Below, in pieces: positions 48,618 to 57,571 of a DNA stretch of 64,000 bases (the first letter of the stretch is position 1; every line of letters starts with the position of its first letter). The stretch spans positions 186,001 through 250,000 of the forward strand of contig NZ_RMBX01000010.1 in NCBI RefSeq assembly GCF_003807585.1. The letters run 5' to 3'. The stretch is from Chitinophaga barathri (GTDB lineage: Bacteria > Bacteroidota > Bacteroidia > Chitinophagales > Chitinophagaceae). A program made the translations under genes and the position numbers. The notes under the pieces were generated by a model that worked only from the letters and a program-made list of their open reading frames with translations, made no database searches and was not told the origin of the DNA.

Positions 48618-49823
48618 TTGCCGGAAACTGCGGATCGCCAGTGCGGCGGCCGTCAGCGTCATCAATGCGCTCATATAGAACGGCGCCGCCGGGAAATGGA
48701 AAGGCCGGTCCTCTTTGGTGAAATAATGGAACAGGCCTGTCATCAGCAGCGGGCCTACGATATTGGTGAGGCTGATCAGGCTGGTGAGCGCGCCCTGCAA
48801 TTCCCCCTGTTCATTCGGCGGCACCTGGTTACTGATCACACCCTGCAAACTGGGGCCAAAAATGCCGCCCATGCTGTAAATGAGCAATACCGGGAACATC
48901 ATCCAGCCTGCTGTGGCCATTCCGAACAAAGTAAAACTTACCCCGTAGATCAGCAGCCCGATATACACCGCACGGTGATACCCCAGCCTGGGCAACACCG
49001 CCCTGATAAGCCCGCCCTGTACGATAGCCAGCATCAGGCCGGTAAAGGAAAGGGAATAACCGACCATTGCTTCCGTCCAGCCGAACCGGTACATCGTGAA
49101 ATACGTCCAGTTGCTCTGGATAGCGTGTGCGGCGGTGAAAATGAGCGCAATAGCGCCCAGGAGGGAATATACCTTTTTGTATTTACGGATCTGGACGAGT
49201 GCGCCTACCGGGTTGGCCCGTTTCCATTCAAACGCCCGGCGGTTCTCCTTTTTAAGGGATTCAGGCAGGATAAAATAACCGTACAGCCAGTTGACCAGTG
49301 ACAAACCCGCGGCCAGCAGGAAAGGCGCGTGTACGCCCCAGGCGCCGGCAACGAGACCGCCGATGGTGGGCCCGAGGATAAAACCGAGGCCCAGCGCCAT
49401 CCCGATAAGCCCGAAGTTCTGGGCGCGTTTCTCAGGCGTGCTGATATCCGCGATATAGGCCGAAGCAGCCGTCATGCTGGCGCCCGTGACGCCGAGTATA
49501 ATACGGCCGATGAACAGCCAGAATATAGAGGGTGCAAAGGCCAGGAACAGGTAATCTACCCCCATGCCGAACATGGACATGAGCAGCACCGGCCTGCGGC
49601 CATATTTATCGCTGAGGCCGCCAAGGATGGGGGCGAAGAAAAACTGGATAAACGCATAGGCAAATGTGAGCCAGCCGCCATATTGGGAAGCGTCGCTCAC
49701 GTTTCCGCCGATCAGCTGTTCGATCAGTTTGGGGATGACCGGGCTGATAATGCCGAAGCCAATAAAATCGATGAGTAAGGTGAAGAAAATAAAAGTCAAT
49801 GGCCCCGCCTGCCTGCGTATCAT
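48543..49823 (-). CDS. MFS transporter, TCR/Tet family
   Basis: 426 residues with twelve helices. DFIGFGIISPVIPKLIEQLIG, then the motif A-like GGLSDKYGRRPVLLMSM, GVTGASMTAASAYIADISTPEKRAQNFG and GLGFILGPTIGG identify the 12-helix drug:H+ antiporter (TetA-type) group. It could export a drug or a metabolite. The C terminus is a flexible Pro/Val/Glu-rich tail. Its last 25 codons are antisense to the end of the F420-reductase-like gene; both frames look genuine. Confidence 0.88.
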   Translation of the reverse strand: MIRRQAGPLTFIFFTLLIDFIGFGIISPVIPKLIEQLIGGNVSDASQYGGWLTFAYAFIQFFFAPILGGLSDKYGRRPVLLMSMFGMGVDYLFLAFAPSIFWLFIGRIILGVTGASMTAASAYIADISTPEKRAQNFGLIGMALGLGFILGPTIGGLVAGAWGVHAPFLLAAGLSLVNWLYGYFILPESLKKENRRAFEWKRANPVGALVQIRKYKKVYSLLGAIALIFTAAHAIQSNWTYFTMYRFGWTEAMVGYSLSFTGLMLAIVQGGLIRAVLPRLGYHRAVYIGLLIYGVSFTLFGMATAGWMMFPVLLIYSMGGIFGPSLQGVISNQVPPNEQGELQGALTSLISLTNIVGPLLMTGLFHYFTKEDRPFHFPAAPFYMSALMTLTAAALAIRSFRQSLPQKTESVVPAAVPEAVGEPQHV

Positions 49824-49952
49824 AAAAATAATTTGGGCAAAATTAACCGTATTTCCCGCCGGCGAAGGGAATAAATGTCCAACTGCATTCGTGGAATGAT
49901 AATTGCAAAAGGAAGTATATAGCGATATTGTTTAACCTTAAAACCCTTGATT

Positions 49953-50114
49953 ATGTTACGTTGGGCAGTTATTTTCCTGATCATCGCCATCGTTGCGGCT
50001 ATCTTTGGATTTGGCGGGATCGCCGCCGGCGCTGTGGATATAGCGAGAATTCTCTTCTTTATTTTTGTGGTGCTGTTCCTGATCTCTTTGATAGCAGGCA
50101 TGTTGCGGAGATAA
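49953..50114 (+). CDS. DUF1328 small membrane protein
   Basis: 53 residues: MLRWAVIFLIIAIVAAIFGF, then GGIAAGAVDIARILFFIFVVLFLISL, then IAGMLRR. Two helices with the GFGGIAAGAVDIARILFFIFVVLF signature of DUF1328/YtjA-type proteins, which are stress-associated inner-membrane proteins of unknown function. Its stop lies 6 bp from the convergent end of recF. Confidence 0.85.
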   Translation: MLRWAVIFLIIAIVAAIFGFGGIAAGAVDIARILFFIFVVLFLISLIAGMLRR

Positions 50115-50120
50115 CCCGGT

Positions 50121-51209
50121 TTATTCTTCCTGCATGGATATCAGCTGGATCACTTCGGGATTGTCTGCAAACGCGGCGCGGAGCCTGTCTCCATGCGTGT
50201 CTGTGATGAACACCTGCCCGTAATCCGGCCCCTGCACGAGCGTGATAAGCCTCGAAACCCTTTCCTGGTCCAGCTTTTCGAACACATCGTCCAGCAGCAG
50301 GATGGGAGGGAAGTGCTTATGTGCGCGGATCGCCTCGTATTGTGCCAGCTTGAGCGCGAATAAAAAGCTCTTGCGCTGGCCCTGCGAGGCGCTCGTCTTC
50401 ATGGGATGCTCGTCCAGGAGGAACAGCAGATCGTCCCGGTGAATGCCCTGCGTGGTGCGCTGCATTTGTTTGTCGCGCAGGCGGTTGGCCGCCAGCAGCG
50501 CGGCGAATGGCTGCTCCAGCAGCTGGCTCTGGTAGCGGAAGGCCACCGTTTCATGTTTCCCGGCGAGGTAATCGTACCGGTCCTGTACTTTCCCGATAAA
50601 GGTTTCCAGGAATTGTTTCCGGGCTTCAAACACGGGCACCCCATGTTGTACCAGTTGTTCATCAAATACGTCCAGCAATGGGTCCGGCGAGTGGGTCATG
50701 GTGATCATGGCCTTAAGCAGGCTGTTTCGCTGCTGTAATATCTTATGATAGGCGATGAGATGGTCCAGGTAGCCGGGGATGAGCTGGGCGAGGAGCGCGT
50801 CCAGCCATTTGCGGCGGTCTTCGCTGCCCCCGAGGATGATCTCCGCGTCGTCCGGCGCGATCATGACGGCGGGAAACTGCCCGATGTGGCGGGAGAATTT
50901 CTCGTACGACTCGTCGTTCAGCGCCACGTCCTTTTTGCCGTCCTTCACGGTACACACGATCTTTTCTTCCTTCTGATGCCTTTGCAGGCTGGCTTCCAGT
51001 CTGAACCCGTTCATGGTGTACTGTACGTTCTGGTTCTCGGCGGTGCTGAAGTAACTTTTGGTGAAACAGAGATAATAGATCGCATCCAGCAGGTTGGTCT
51101 TGCCGGAGCCGTTGCGCCCGGTGATGCCAACGATCCGGGAAGTGAACCGGAAGCTGCGGTGGGAATAATTCTTGAACTGGGTGAGTGATATTTTAGAGAC
51201 GGAAAGCAA
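50121..51209 (-). CDS. recF: DNA replication and repair protein RecF
   Basis: 362 residues, TTG start at 51209 (LSVSKISLTQFKNYSHRSFRF). SMC-like ATPase: Walker A GITGRNGSGKTNLLDAIYYLCFTKSY at residues ~29-50, signature TSASQGQRKSFLFALKLAQYEAI and Walker B PILLLDDVFEKLDQERVSRL, then the D-loop and His switch ITDTHGDRL. It loads RecA at single-strand gaps with RecO and RecR. No dnaA/dnaN cluster is nearby. It is divergent from pdhA. Confidence 0.95.
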   Translation of the reverse strand: MLSVSKISLTQFKNYSHRSFRFTSRIVGITGRNGSGKTNLLDAIYYLCFTKSYFSTAENQNVQYTMNGFRLEASLQRHQKEEKIVCTVKDGKKDVALNDESYEKFSRHIGQFPAVMIAPDDAEIILGGSEDRRKWLDALLAQLIPGYLDHLIAYHKILQQRNSLLKAMITMTHSPDPLLDVFDEQLVQHGVPVFEARKQFLETFIGKVQDRYDYLAGKHETVAFRYQSQLLEQPFAALLAANRLRDKQMQRTTQGIHRDDLLFLLDEHPMKTSASQGQRKSFLFALKLAQYEAIRAHKHFPPILLLDDVFEKLDQERVSRLITLVQGPDYGQVFITDTHGDRLRAAFADNPEVIQLISMQEE

Positions 51210-51312
51210 TCTTAGCCGAATAATTAATATAATGAAGTAATATTTTTAATAGATGGAGGAGCAATATCTTGCATCTCCGGAAGCGGGTTTGCGCTTCTCT
51301 CTGCAAAATTGC

Positions 51313-51342
51313 TTGAATTTGCAGATTTTCCTGTTATATTTG
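51313..51342 (+). promoter_or_regulatory. Bacteroidota-type promoter for pdhA
   Basis: TTG at 51313-51315, 19 nt, then TATATTTG at 51335-51342. A clear consensus match 18 bp before the chosen GTG start, which argues against the longer open frame starting at 51253. Confidence 0.65.
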
Positions 51343-51360
51343 CGAACAAATTTAGAAATA

Positions 51361-52371
51361 GTGCAAACTTTAACAGACGTGAAAACGAAATTCACCAAAG
51401 AGACTTATCTATACTGGTACGAATTGATGCTGTTACTGCGCCGCTTTGAAGAAAAAGCAGGGCAACTGTACGGTATGCAAAAAATACGTGGGTTCTGCCA
51501 TCTTTATATTGGTCAGGAAGCGATTGCGGCGGCTGCTATGACAGCTACCAAACCGGGCGATAAATTTATCACTGCTTACCGCGATCACGCGCTGGCTATC
51601 GCAAAGGGCATTTCAGCGAAGGAATGTATGGCGGAACTGTATGGTAAGGCTACTGGTTGTTCAAAAGGCAAGGGTGGTTCCATGCACTTTTTCTCTAAAG
51701 AACACGGTTTCTTCGGCGGCCACGGTATCGTGGGCGCGCAGATAGGCACCGGCGCGGGCCTGGCATTTGCCGAGCAATACCTGGGCACGCAGAACGCCGT
51801 GCTGTGTTTCTTTGGTGACGGCGCTGCCCGCCAGGGTATGCTGCACGAAACCTTCAACATGGCCATGCTGTGGAAACTTCCCGTAGTATTTATCTGCGAG
51901 AACAACCATTATGCAATGGGCACCTCCGTTGAACGTACCTCGAACGTACTCGATATCTACAAACTGGCCGACGCATATGAAATGCCTGCCGACTCCATCG
52001 ACGGTATGAGCTGCGAAGCCGTACACGAAGGCATCGAAAGGGCTATCAACCGCGCCCGTGAAAACGGCGGCCCGACCCTGCTGGAGATCAAAACTTACCG
52101 CTACCGCGGTCACTCCATGAGTGATCCTGCCAAATACCGCACGAAAGAAGAGGTGGAAGAATATAAAGAAAGGGACCCGATCACCCTGGTATTGAATACC
52201 CTGGTGAAAAACAAATGGATCAACGACGCTGAGATCGAAGCGATCAATGAAAGAGTAAAAGTGGAAGTGGAAGAATCAGTGAAGTTCGCCGAAGAAAGCC
52301 CCTGGCCGTCTGACGATGAACTGCTGAAAGACGTGTACATGCAGCAGGATTATCCTTTTATCGTTGACTAA
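51361..52371 (+). CDS. pdhA: Pyruvate dehydrogenase E1 component, alpha subunit
   Basis: 336 residues from GTG 51361; a second GTG at 51379 is possible. TPP-dependent E1 alpha: KFTKETYLYWYELMLLLRRFEEKAGQLYG, GFCHLYIGQEAIAAA, the thiamine motif FGDGAARQGMLHETFNMAMLWKLPVVFICENNHYAMGT, and TYRYRGHSMSDPAKYRTKEEVEEYKE, the Ser-containing regulatory loop region. It decarboxylates pyruvate in the mitochondrial-type (alpha2beta2) complex. The beta subunit and E2 are not adjacent, so they lie elsewhere. Followed 38 bp later by a TPR protein. Confidence 0.94.
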   Translation: MQTLTDVKTKFTKETYLYWYELMLLLRRFEEKAGQLYGMQKIRGFCHLYIGQEAIAAAAMTATKPGDKFITAYRDHALAIAKGISAKECMAELYGKATGCSKGKGGSMHFFSKEHGFFGGHGIVGAQIGTGAGLAFAEQYLGTQNAVLCFFGDGAARQGMLHETFNMAMLWKLPVVFICENNHYAMGTSVERTSNVLDIYKLADAYEMPADSIDGMSCEAVHEGIERAINRARENGGPTLLEIKTYRYRGHSMSDPAKYRTKEEVEEYKERDPITLVLNTLVKNKWINDAEIEAINERVKVEVEESVKFAEESPWPSDDELLKDVYMQQDYPFIVD

Positions 52372-52409
52372 CAGCATCCCTGTCCACCTATCAAATATTA
52401 ACAACAACA

Positions 52410-53111
52410 ATGGCAGAAAATAAACCACACACCAAACACCCGGCAGCATCTGCCAAAAATGAGGACTTCGACCTGCAGGCCACGGCGGACCGTGCGCAGG
52501 ATTTTTATACGAGGAACAAAAACGTGATCAACATCGCCGTACTGGCGGTAGTGGTGATCGTAGGCGGATACTTCGGTTACACCCGTTTTGTGAAAGCGCC
52601 CAATGAAAAGAAAGCGCAGGAAGCGATCTTCACCGCGCAGAACCTTTTCGCGGTGGATTCGTTTAAGCTCGCACTGAACGGTGACGGCAACAACTACGGA
52701 TTCCTCCAGGTGATCGACAAATACGGCGGCACTAAAGCAGGCAACCTCGCTAAATACAGCGCGGGCGTTTGTTACGTGAAGCTGGGCGAATACCAGAAAG
52801 GCATCGACCTGCTGAAGGAATTTTCTTCCGGCGACCTGGTAGTGAAATCCATGGCAAACGGCCTCATCGGCGACGCTTACATGGAGCTGAACAAAGCTGA
52901 CGACGCGATATCCTATTACAAAAAGGCCGGCGCGGACGACAACGAACTGCTGAGCCCGATGTACCTGTTCCGTGCAGGCCTGGCACTTGAAAAAAGCAAC
53001 AAGCCTAAAGATGCGATCGCGATCTACGAACAGATCAAACAAAAATATCCCCTGTCCACCGAAGGCGGCCAGATGGATAAATACCTCGCAAGGCTTGGAG
53101 TGGTGAAATAA
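52410..53111 (+). CDS. TPR protein with one membrane anchor
   Basis: 233 residues. A cytoplasmic N terminus of ~45 residues, one helix INIAVLAVVVIVGGYFGYTRF (~residues 48-68), then tetratricopeptide-like helical repeats (AKYSAGVCYVKLGEYQKGIDLL, GLIGDAYMELNKADDAISYYKKAG, YLFRAGLALEKSNKPKDAIAIYEQ). Similar to YfgM-type proteins that help the Sec translocon and outer-membrane protein folding, but not identical. Follows pdhA by 38 bp; ribH begins 7 bp later, so the three probably share an operon. Confidence 0.85.
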   Translation: MAENKPHTKHPAASAKNEDFDLQATADRAQDFYTRNKNVINIAVLAVVVIVGGYFGYTRFVKAPNEKKAQEAIFTAQNLFAVDSFKLALNGDGNNYGFLQVIDKYGGTKAGNLAKYSAGVCYVKLGEYQKGIDLLKEFSSGDLVVKSMANGLIGDAYMELNKADDAISYYKKAGADDNELLSPMYLFRAGLALEKSNKPKDAIAIYEQIKQKYPLSTEGGQMDKYLARLGVVK

Positions 53112-53118
53112 ATAAGAA

Positions 53119-53622
53119 ATGTCGATACATAATCAGACCTTACTCAACAACGCTGGCATTCTCCAACTGGAGGGTGCCAGTGTTGTTATTGTTTATACGG
53201 AATGGAATGACTTTATAGTCAACGAACTGGTGGCAGGCGCGGAACGCACGCTGGATGAATACAAGATCAGCCACAAAAAGGTGATCGTGCCCGGCTCTTT
53301 CGAACTGCCGTTTGCCTGCAAACAGATATGGGAGCAGTCAAAAGGCACGGGCAGCCAGCCCAGCGCCATCATCGCCTTCGGATGTGTGATCCGCGGCGAA
53401 ACTCCGCATTTCGACTACGTATGTAAAGCAGCTACAGACGGTATATTGCAGCTGAACCTGGAGCTTCCGGTGCCCGTTATCTTCGGCGTGCTCACTGTGA
53501 ACACCACCGAGCAGGCTACGGACCGCCTGGGAGGCGCACATGGCCACAAAGGAGAAGAAGGAGCACTTACCGCCCTTAAAATGATCAGCTTCCAGCGGCA
53601 ACTTTCAAAAAGCTATCTGTAA
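53119..53622 (+). CDS. ribH: 6,7-dimethyl-8-ribityllumazine synthase
   Basis: 167 residues. VVIVYTEWNDFIVNELVAGAERTL, the VPGSFELPFACKQIW turn, AFGCVIRGETPHFDYVCKAATDGI with the active-site His and Arg region, and FGVLTVNTTEQATDRLGG. It joins ribulose-derived butanone phosphate with the ribityl-aminopyrimidine in riboflavin synthesis and usually forms a shell of subunits. Co-transcribed with the TPR gene (7-bp gap). No other rib genes are seen in this window. Confidence 0.96.
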   Translation: MSIHNQTLLNNAGILQLEGASVVIVYTEWNDFIVNELVAGAERTLDEYKISHKKVIVPGSFELPFACKQIWEQSKGTGSQPSAIIAFGCVIRGETPHFDYVCKAATDGILQLNLELPVPVIFGVLTVNTTEQATDRLGGAHGHKGEEGALTALKMISFQRQLSKSYL

Positions 53623-53698
53623 TTAGCAACAAACTATCTGCGTGGTATGTATTAACACGTTATTTTTGATGCTTATTGACCCAAACTGATACTGACTG

Positions 53699-54418
53699 AT
53701 GAACGTACACCTTTTCATACCGTGCTTCGTGGACCAGCTTTTCCCGGAAACTGCTTTTAATATGGTAAAAGTACTGGAGAAACTGGGGTGCACCGTAAGT
53801 TACAATACGGACCAGACCTGTTGCGGCCAGCCCGCCTTCAACGCCGGTTACCAGGACGAGTGCCGTTCCGTGGCCACGAAATTTCTGAAAGACTTCCATA
53901 CATACGATTATATTGTTGCGCCCAGCGGTTCCTGCACCGGCTTCGTGCGCAACTACTACGGCAAACTGTTCGACAACTCTGCCGCTCACAACGACGTAAA
54001 ACTCCTCCGCAAAAATCTCTACGAATTCACCGAGTTCCTGGTAGACGTGCTGCATGTAACGGACATCGGCGCCACGCTGGAAGGCGTAGGCACTTACCAC
54101 GACGCCTGCGGCGCATTGCGCGAATGCGGCATCAAGGAAGGGCCGCGTAAGCTGCTGGAGAACGTGAAAGGACTGGAGTTGCGCGAGATGAACGACAGCG
54201 AAGTGTGCTGCGGTTTTGGCGGAACCTTTGCGGTGAAATACAAACCTATCTCACTGGGCATGGGAGAGCAGAAAGTACACAACGCCAGCGACAGCGGGGC
54301 GGATTACCTGATCTCCACGGACCTCAGCTGCCTGATGCACCTGGATGGTTACATCCGCAAACACGGGCAGACGATTAAGATCATGCACATCGCGGACGTG
54401 CTGGCCAGCGGCTGGTAA
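53699..54418 (+). CDS. LutA-like (Fe-S)-binding protein
   Basis: 239 residues with two CCG blocks, DQTCCGQPAFNAGYQDECRS and NDSEVCCGFGGTFAVKY, plus HDACGALRECG. These are the CCG domains of the LutA/GlpC/heterodisulfide-reductase-like family. LutA works with LutB and LutC in L-lactate oxidation, but those genes are not adjacent, so lactate use is a possibility, not a certainty. ATG at 53699. Confidence 0.85.
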   Translation: MNVHLFIPCFVDQLFPETAFNMVKVLEKLGCTVSYNTDQTCCGQPAFNAGYQDECRSVATKFLKDFHTYDYIVAPSGSCTGFVRNYYGKLFDNSAAHNDVKLLRKNLYEFTEFLVDVLHVTDIGATLEGVGTYHDACGALRECGIKEGPRKLLENVKGLELREMNDSEVCCGFGGTFAVKYKPISLGMGEQKVHNASDSGADYLISTDLSCLMHLDGYIRKHGQTIKIMHIADVLASGW

Positions 54419-54538
54419 TACCGTACGGCAGTGCTGTGTCCCGGGCGGCTCCCGCCGGCTACACGGTATCATGACGTGCGCCGCCGGATGGGCTTTAATA
54501 CAGCGTGAAAAATACCTCAAGAACAAAAACTTCGGGCA

Positions 54539-54949
54539 ATGCAATACTGGTTAGTGAAATCGGAACCGTTTAAATATTCCTGGGATCAATTTGTGGCGGA
54601 CGGCAAGACCGTTTGGGATGGCGTGCGCAATTACGCGGCGCGGAACAACCTGCGCTCCATGAAAAAAGGGGACCAGGTGCTCTGGTATCACAGCAATGAA
54701 GGGCTGGAGATCGTAGGCATCGCCAAAGTGGTGAAAGAATCCTACCAGGACCCTACCACGCCCGATCCGGCATGGCTGGTGGTGGAGCTTTCGCCGGTAA
54801 AAAAACTGAAGAAACCGGTGACGCTCGCGCAGATGAAGGCGGAGAAGAGCCTGGCGAATATGGATCTCATCAGGCTGGGCAGATTGTCTGTAGGCACAGT
54901 GAAAGAAGATGAGTTTAAAAAAATAATGGAAATGGCGAACGCCAAATAA
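54539..54949 (+). CDS. EVE domain protein
   Basis: 136 residues. MQYWLVKSEPFKYSWDQFVADGKTVWDGVRNYAARNNLRSMKKGDQVLWYHSNEGLEIVGIAKVVKESYQDPTT is the EVE/PUA-like fold (thymocyte nuclear protein 1-like). EVE proteins bind modified bases in DNA or RNA. The full domain is present, with the aromatic cage residues WYHS conserved. No restriction-modification partner is nearby. Confidence 0.92.
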   Translation: MQYWLVKSEPFKYSWDQFVADGKTVWDGVRNYAARNNLRSMKKGDQVLWYHSNEGLEIVGIAKVVKESYQDPTTPDPAWLVVELSPVKKLKKPVTLAQMKAEKSLANMDLIRLGRLSVGTVKEDEFKKIMEMANAK

Positions 54950-55108
54950 ATAATTCCTTCAAACCCCGTTCAGCACGGGGTTTTGTTTTTCCCGGGAGAG
55001 CCTGTCCCTTGCAGCATGAAAATGACGATCCCGCATCCTGCGCACTTCCTTCTCACGCGTTTTTAAGTCCTCTCTTTTTGCCTTAATATTGTAGAAAGCC
55101 AACAACCA

Positions 55109-55789
55109 ATGAAACCAAAGCTTATTGTGCTCACGGGCGCCGGCATCAGCGCCGAAAGCGGCCTCCGCACTTTCAGGGATAGTGACGGGCTGTGGGAGGG
55201 ATATGATATTTACGAAGTGGCAAGCCCGATGGGATGGGAGAAAAACCCGACCCTTGTCCAGGACTTTTACAACATGCGCCGCAAAGACGTGATGGCGGCC
55301 AGTCCCAACAGCGCGCACACGCTGCTGGCCAAACTGGAAGAATGGTACGATGTGCGCATCATTACACAGAACATAGACGATCTGCACGAGCGCGGGGGAA
55401 GTACACGCGTGCTGCACCTGCATGGCGAGATACTGAAAAAACGCAGCGTGTTGAACGACACCGAGCTGTACCCTGTACTGGAAGACATACAGATGGGAGA
55501 GCTGGCGCCGGATGGCGGGCAGTTCCGCCCGCATGTGGTGTGGTTCGGCGAAGCGGTGACCATGATAGAGCCGGCCGTGCTGGAGATTGTACAGGCGGAC
55601 ATCTTTGTGCTTATCGGCACTTCGCTGAATGTCTATCCCGCCGCCGGCCTGGTGGATTACCTGCGCCCGGGCGTGCCCAGATACATTATCGATAAAAAGA
55701 TACCGCCGGTGAAGGGAAGTGATTATCACCTGATCGAGAAGCCCGCCACGGAAGGGATGGCGGAGCTGATGGAGTTGTTGAAGAAATAA
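55109..55789 (+). CDS. Sir2-family NAD-dependent deacylase without zinc cysteines
   Basis: 226 residues. LTGAGISAESGLRTFRD at residues 8-24, TQNIDDLHERGG at 87-98 and the catalytic His105 in LHLHGE. FYNMRR (Tyr54, Arg57) corresponds to the Tyr-Arg pair of desuccinylating class III sirtuins (SIRT5/CobB). The protein has no cysteine at all, so the usual four-Cys zinc ribbon is lost; the equivalent region (KKRSVLNDTELYPVLEDIQMGELAPDGG) is shortened. It would remove acyl groups from lysines with NAD. ATG 55109. Confidence 0.9.
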   Translation: MKPKLIVLTGAGISAESGLRTFRDSDGLWEGYDIYEVASPMGWEKNPTLVQDFYNMRRKDVMAASPNSAHTLLAKLEEWYDVRIITQNIDDLHERGGSTRVLHLHGEILKKRSVLNDTELYPVLEDIQMGELAPDGGQFRPHVVWFGEAVTMIEPAVLEIVQADIFVLIGTSLNVYPAAGLVDYLRPGVPRYIIDKKIPPVKGSDYHLIEKPATEGMAELMELLKK

Positions 55790-55824
55790 AAAAAGCCGTC
55801 CCGGCGTACTACTGCCGGGACGGC
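55788..55824 (-). terminator. Terminator of the saccharopine dehydrogenase gene
   Basis: On the minus strand, GCCGTCCCGGC/GCCGGGACGGC is followed by TTTTTTT. The T run is on this side only, so it serves the minus-strand gene although it abuts the end of the sirtuin gene. Confidence 0.8.
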
Positions 55825-55883
55825 CCGTTCATTCACATGTTCAATCTCATTTCAAGACGGAGTTTACCATAGGAAAAATCTCT

Positions 55884-57215
55884 TTACTCGAAACTCTCTT
55901 CGAACCTGATATCGTATTCTTCCAGTTCCCGCAATACAGGGTTGTATACTTCGGGCATTACCGGAATCTGTAAACCTGTTAATTCTAAAGTACCTGATAA
56001 GACAAGTTTGGCCATAATACCCAGCGGTAGCCCGACTGTTTTAGCCATCGCGGTGCGGAGATTATCTTCTCCCTGAACGATCATGTAGCTGTGAAGCTTA
56101 GTGCCCATATTCCGGCGTTCGAATTCTATTTCATGCAGCATGACGATCATGTCTTTGTCGGAAGGTTCCATTTTGAGTTTGGTATCCAGTACATGCTGCA
56201 GTACGCCCGCGTTGGTTTGTTCTTCTAAGTTAATCAATTCCCCATTCAAAATGCCGAGAAATTTCAGCTGGCGGAGTAATTTGCTTTTGCTGCTCACGCC
56301 CAGGAAAGCGGCTACATTTTCTTCATGGCTCAGGTTCGGGTCCACCGGGATGTTCTGGGAGGCCCAGGCAAAGTATTCCATGTGGTTCGTCTGTTGTTTA
56401 CGGGTATCGTCTGTAAGGCCCAGTTTGATGAGGGCGTTCCAGCCTTCGCAGAAGTCCGGGTACCGGAGGGTGGCGCGCATGAAGGTGGGGATATTGGCGA
56501 GGTTGTATACGTCCACATAACTGAGGGAATCCCGGTTCGGATAATAGGCCAGTTTGCCGAGGCCGGGTATCTGCACGGTTTTGTTCTGGTCGAACAGCTG
56601 GTGGTATTCCACTTCCTTCACCTTGCCCTTTTCCTTGTAAACGGCGCCGGAGAGGCCTGCCAGCACGATGTTCCGGGAGTTCCAGGAGATCTTGTACTGC
56701 CAGGGGTTATCGTTGCTTTCGGGGGATACGAGGCCGCCGCAATAGGATTTAAAACAATAGATCTGCCCGCCTTTTTTCTCGATGGAGTGGATGAGTTTCA
56801 TGGCGGACATATGATCGATGCCGGGGTCCAGGCCCATTTCGTACATGAAGAGGAGGCCGGCCTTTTTGATGTCTTTTTCGAGTTTGCGTATTTCCGGGTC
56901 TATGTAAGACGCGGTGAGGAGGTTTTTGTTGAACTGCAGGCAGTCCCTGGCGATGACGATGTGCAAAGCGGGGGGCAGCAGGGAGATGACGAGGTCGGTT
57001 TCCTGGATCAGCTGCTGGCGGACGGCCGGGTCTTTGATGTCAAAAGCGGCGGGGGTGGCGTAGTAAGATTTTCCGATCTTGGATTTGATCAGCATGAGGT
57101 CATTGTCAGCCACTGTAATATGCCACTTCTGCCGAGGGGCATTGGCCAGCAAATAGTCGATCAGGACGGTCGCAGACTTACCGGCGCCAAACAATAGAAT
57201 ATTCTTCATAATCAC
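55884..57215 (-). CDS. Saccharopine dehydrogenase family protein
   Basis: 443 residues (ATG 57215, or 57209 two codons on). NAD-binding start NILLFGAGKSATVLIDYLL, DLVISLLPPALHIVIARDCLQFNKNLLTASYID, YEMGLDPGIDHMSAMKLI, and the C-terminal saccharopine-type catalytic domain. This length and the LYS9-like pattern suggest a saccharopine or related lysine-pathway reductase; which of the two lysine directions it serves is not resolved. Ends convergent with the sirtuin gene. Confidence 0.88.
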   Translation of the reverse strand: MIMKNILLFGAGKSATVLIDYLLANAPRQKWHITVADNDLMLIKSKIGKSYYATPAAFDIKDPAVRQQLIQETDLVISLLPPALHIVIARDCLQFNKNLLTASYIDPEIRKLEKDIKKAGLLFMYEMGLDPGIDHMSAMKLIHSIEKKGGQIYCFKSYCGGLVSPESNDNPWQYKISWNSRNIVLAGLSGAVYKEKGKVKEVEYHQLFDQNKTVQIPGLGKLAYYPNRDSLSYVDVYNLANIPTFMRATLRYPDFCEGWNALIKLGLTDDTRKQQTNHMEYFAWASQNIPVDPNLSHEENVAAFLGVSSKSKLLRQLKFLGILNGELINLEEQTNAGVLQHVLDTKLKMEPSDKDMIVMLHEIEFERRNMGTKLHSYMIVQGEDNLRTAMAKTVGLPLGIMAKLVLSGTLELTGLQIPVMPEVYNPVLRELEEYDIRFEESFE

Positions 57216-57571
57216 TAGAAAATGGTTAAAAACTACAGGGAGTAAACAATAAAAACCCAGGGAATGTTCAGAAAAAGCTGCTTTCCGTGTGTGTTTTCTT
57301 TATTGTGTTCCTCCTACAATAAGGTATGATTTTCATAGGGTTATAAACAAATTGCTTGCCAATTTGTGATCGGCTGGTATATATCATTTTTTAGATATAT
57401 AGAACATTTACCGGAGATGACGCGAAGGTATGGCAAATAGTTTTAAGCATCAAACCGCGGCAGGGCTGTTTTTTATTCACAAATAGCCCCCAAACCCTCT
57501 GAATCCGGGCTGAAAACGTTATATTTGCTCTTCATTTAAAAGGGCTGAAAAACCTGTAAACCAATAACATA
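57216..57571. other. 356-bp divergent gap with the gyrA -7 box
   Basis: AT-rich. It contains an ATATATC/GATATAT hairpin around 57378-57399, and the TATATTTG box at 57520-57527. No gene seen. Confidence 0.6.
57520..57527 (+). promoter_or_regulatory. Candidate -7 box for gyrA
   Basis: TATATTTG, perfect TAnnTTTG, 44 bp before the gyrA ATG. The -33 side has no clear TTG. Confidence 0.5.

Noticed and set aside
55788..55824. Terminator for the sirtuin gene
   Set aside because: The hairpin is followed by T residues only on the minus strand; on the plus strand CCGTTC follows.
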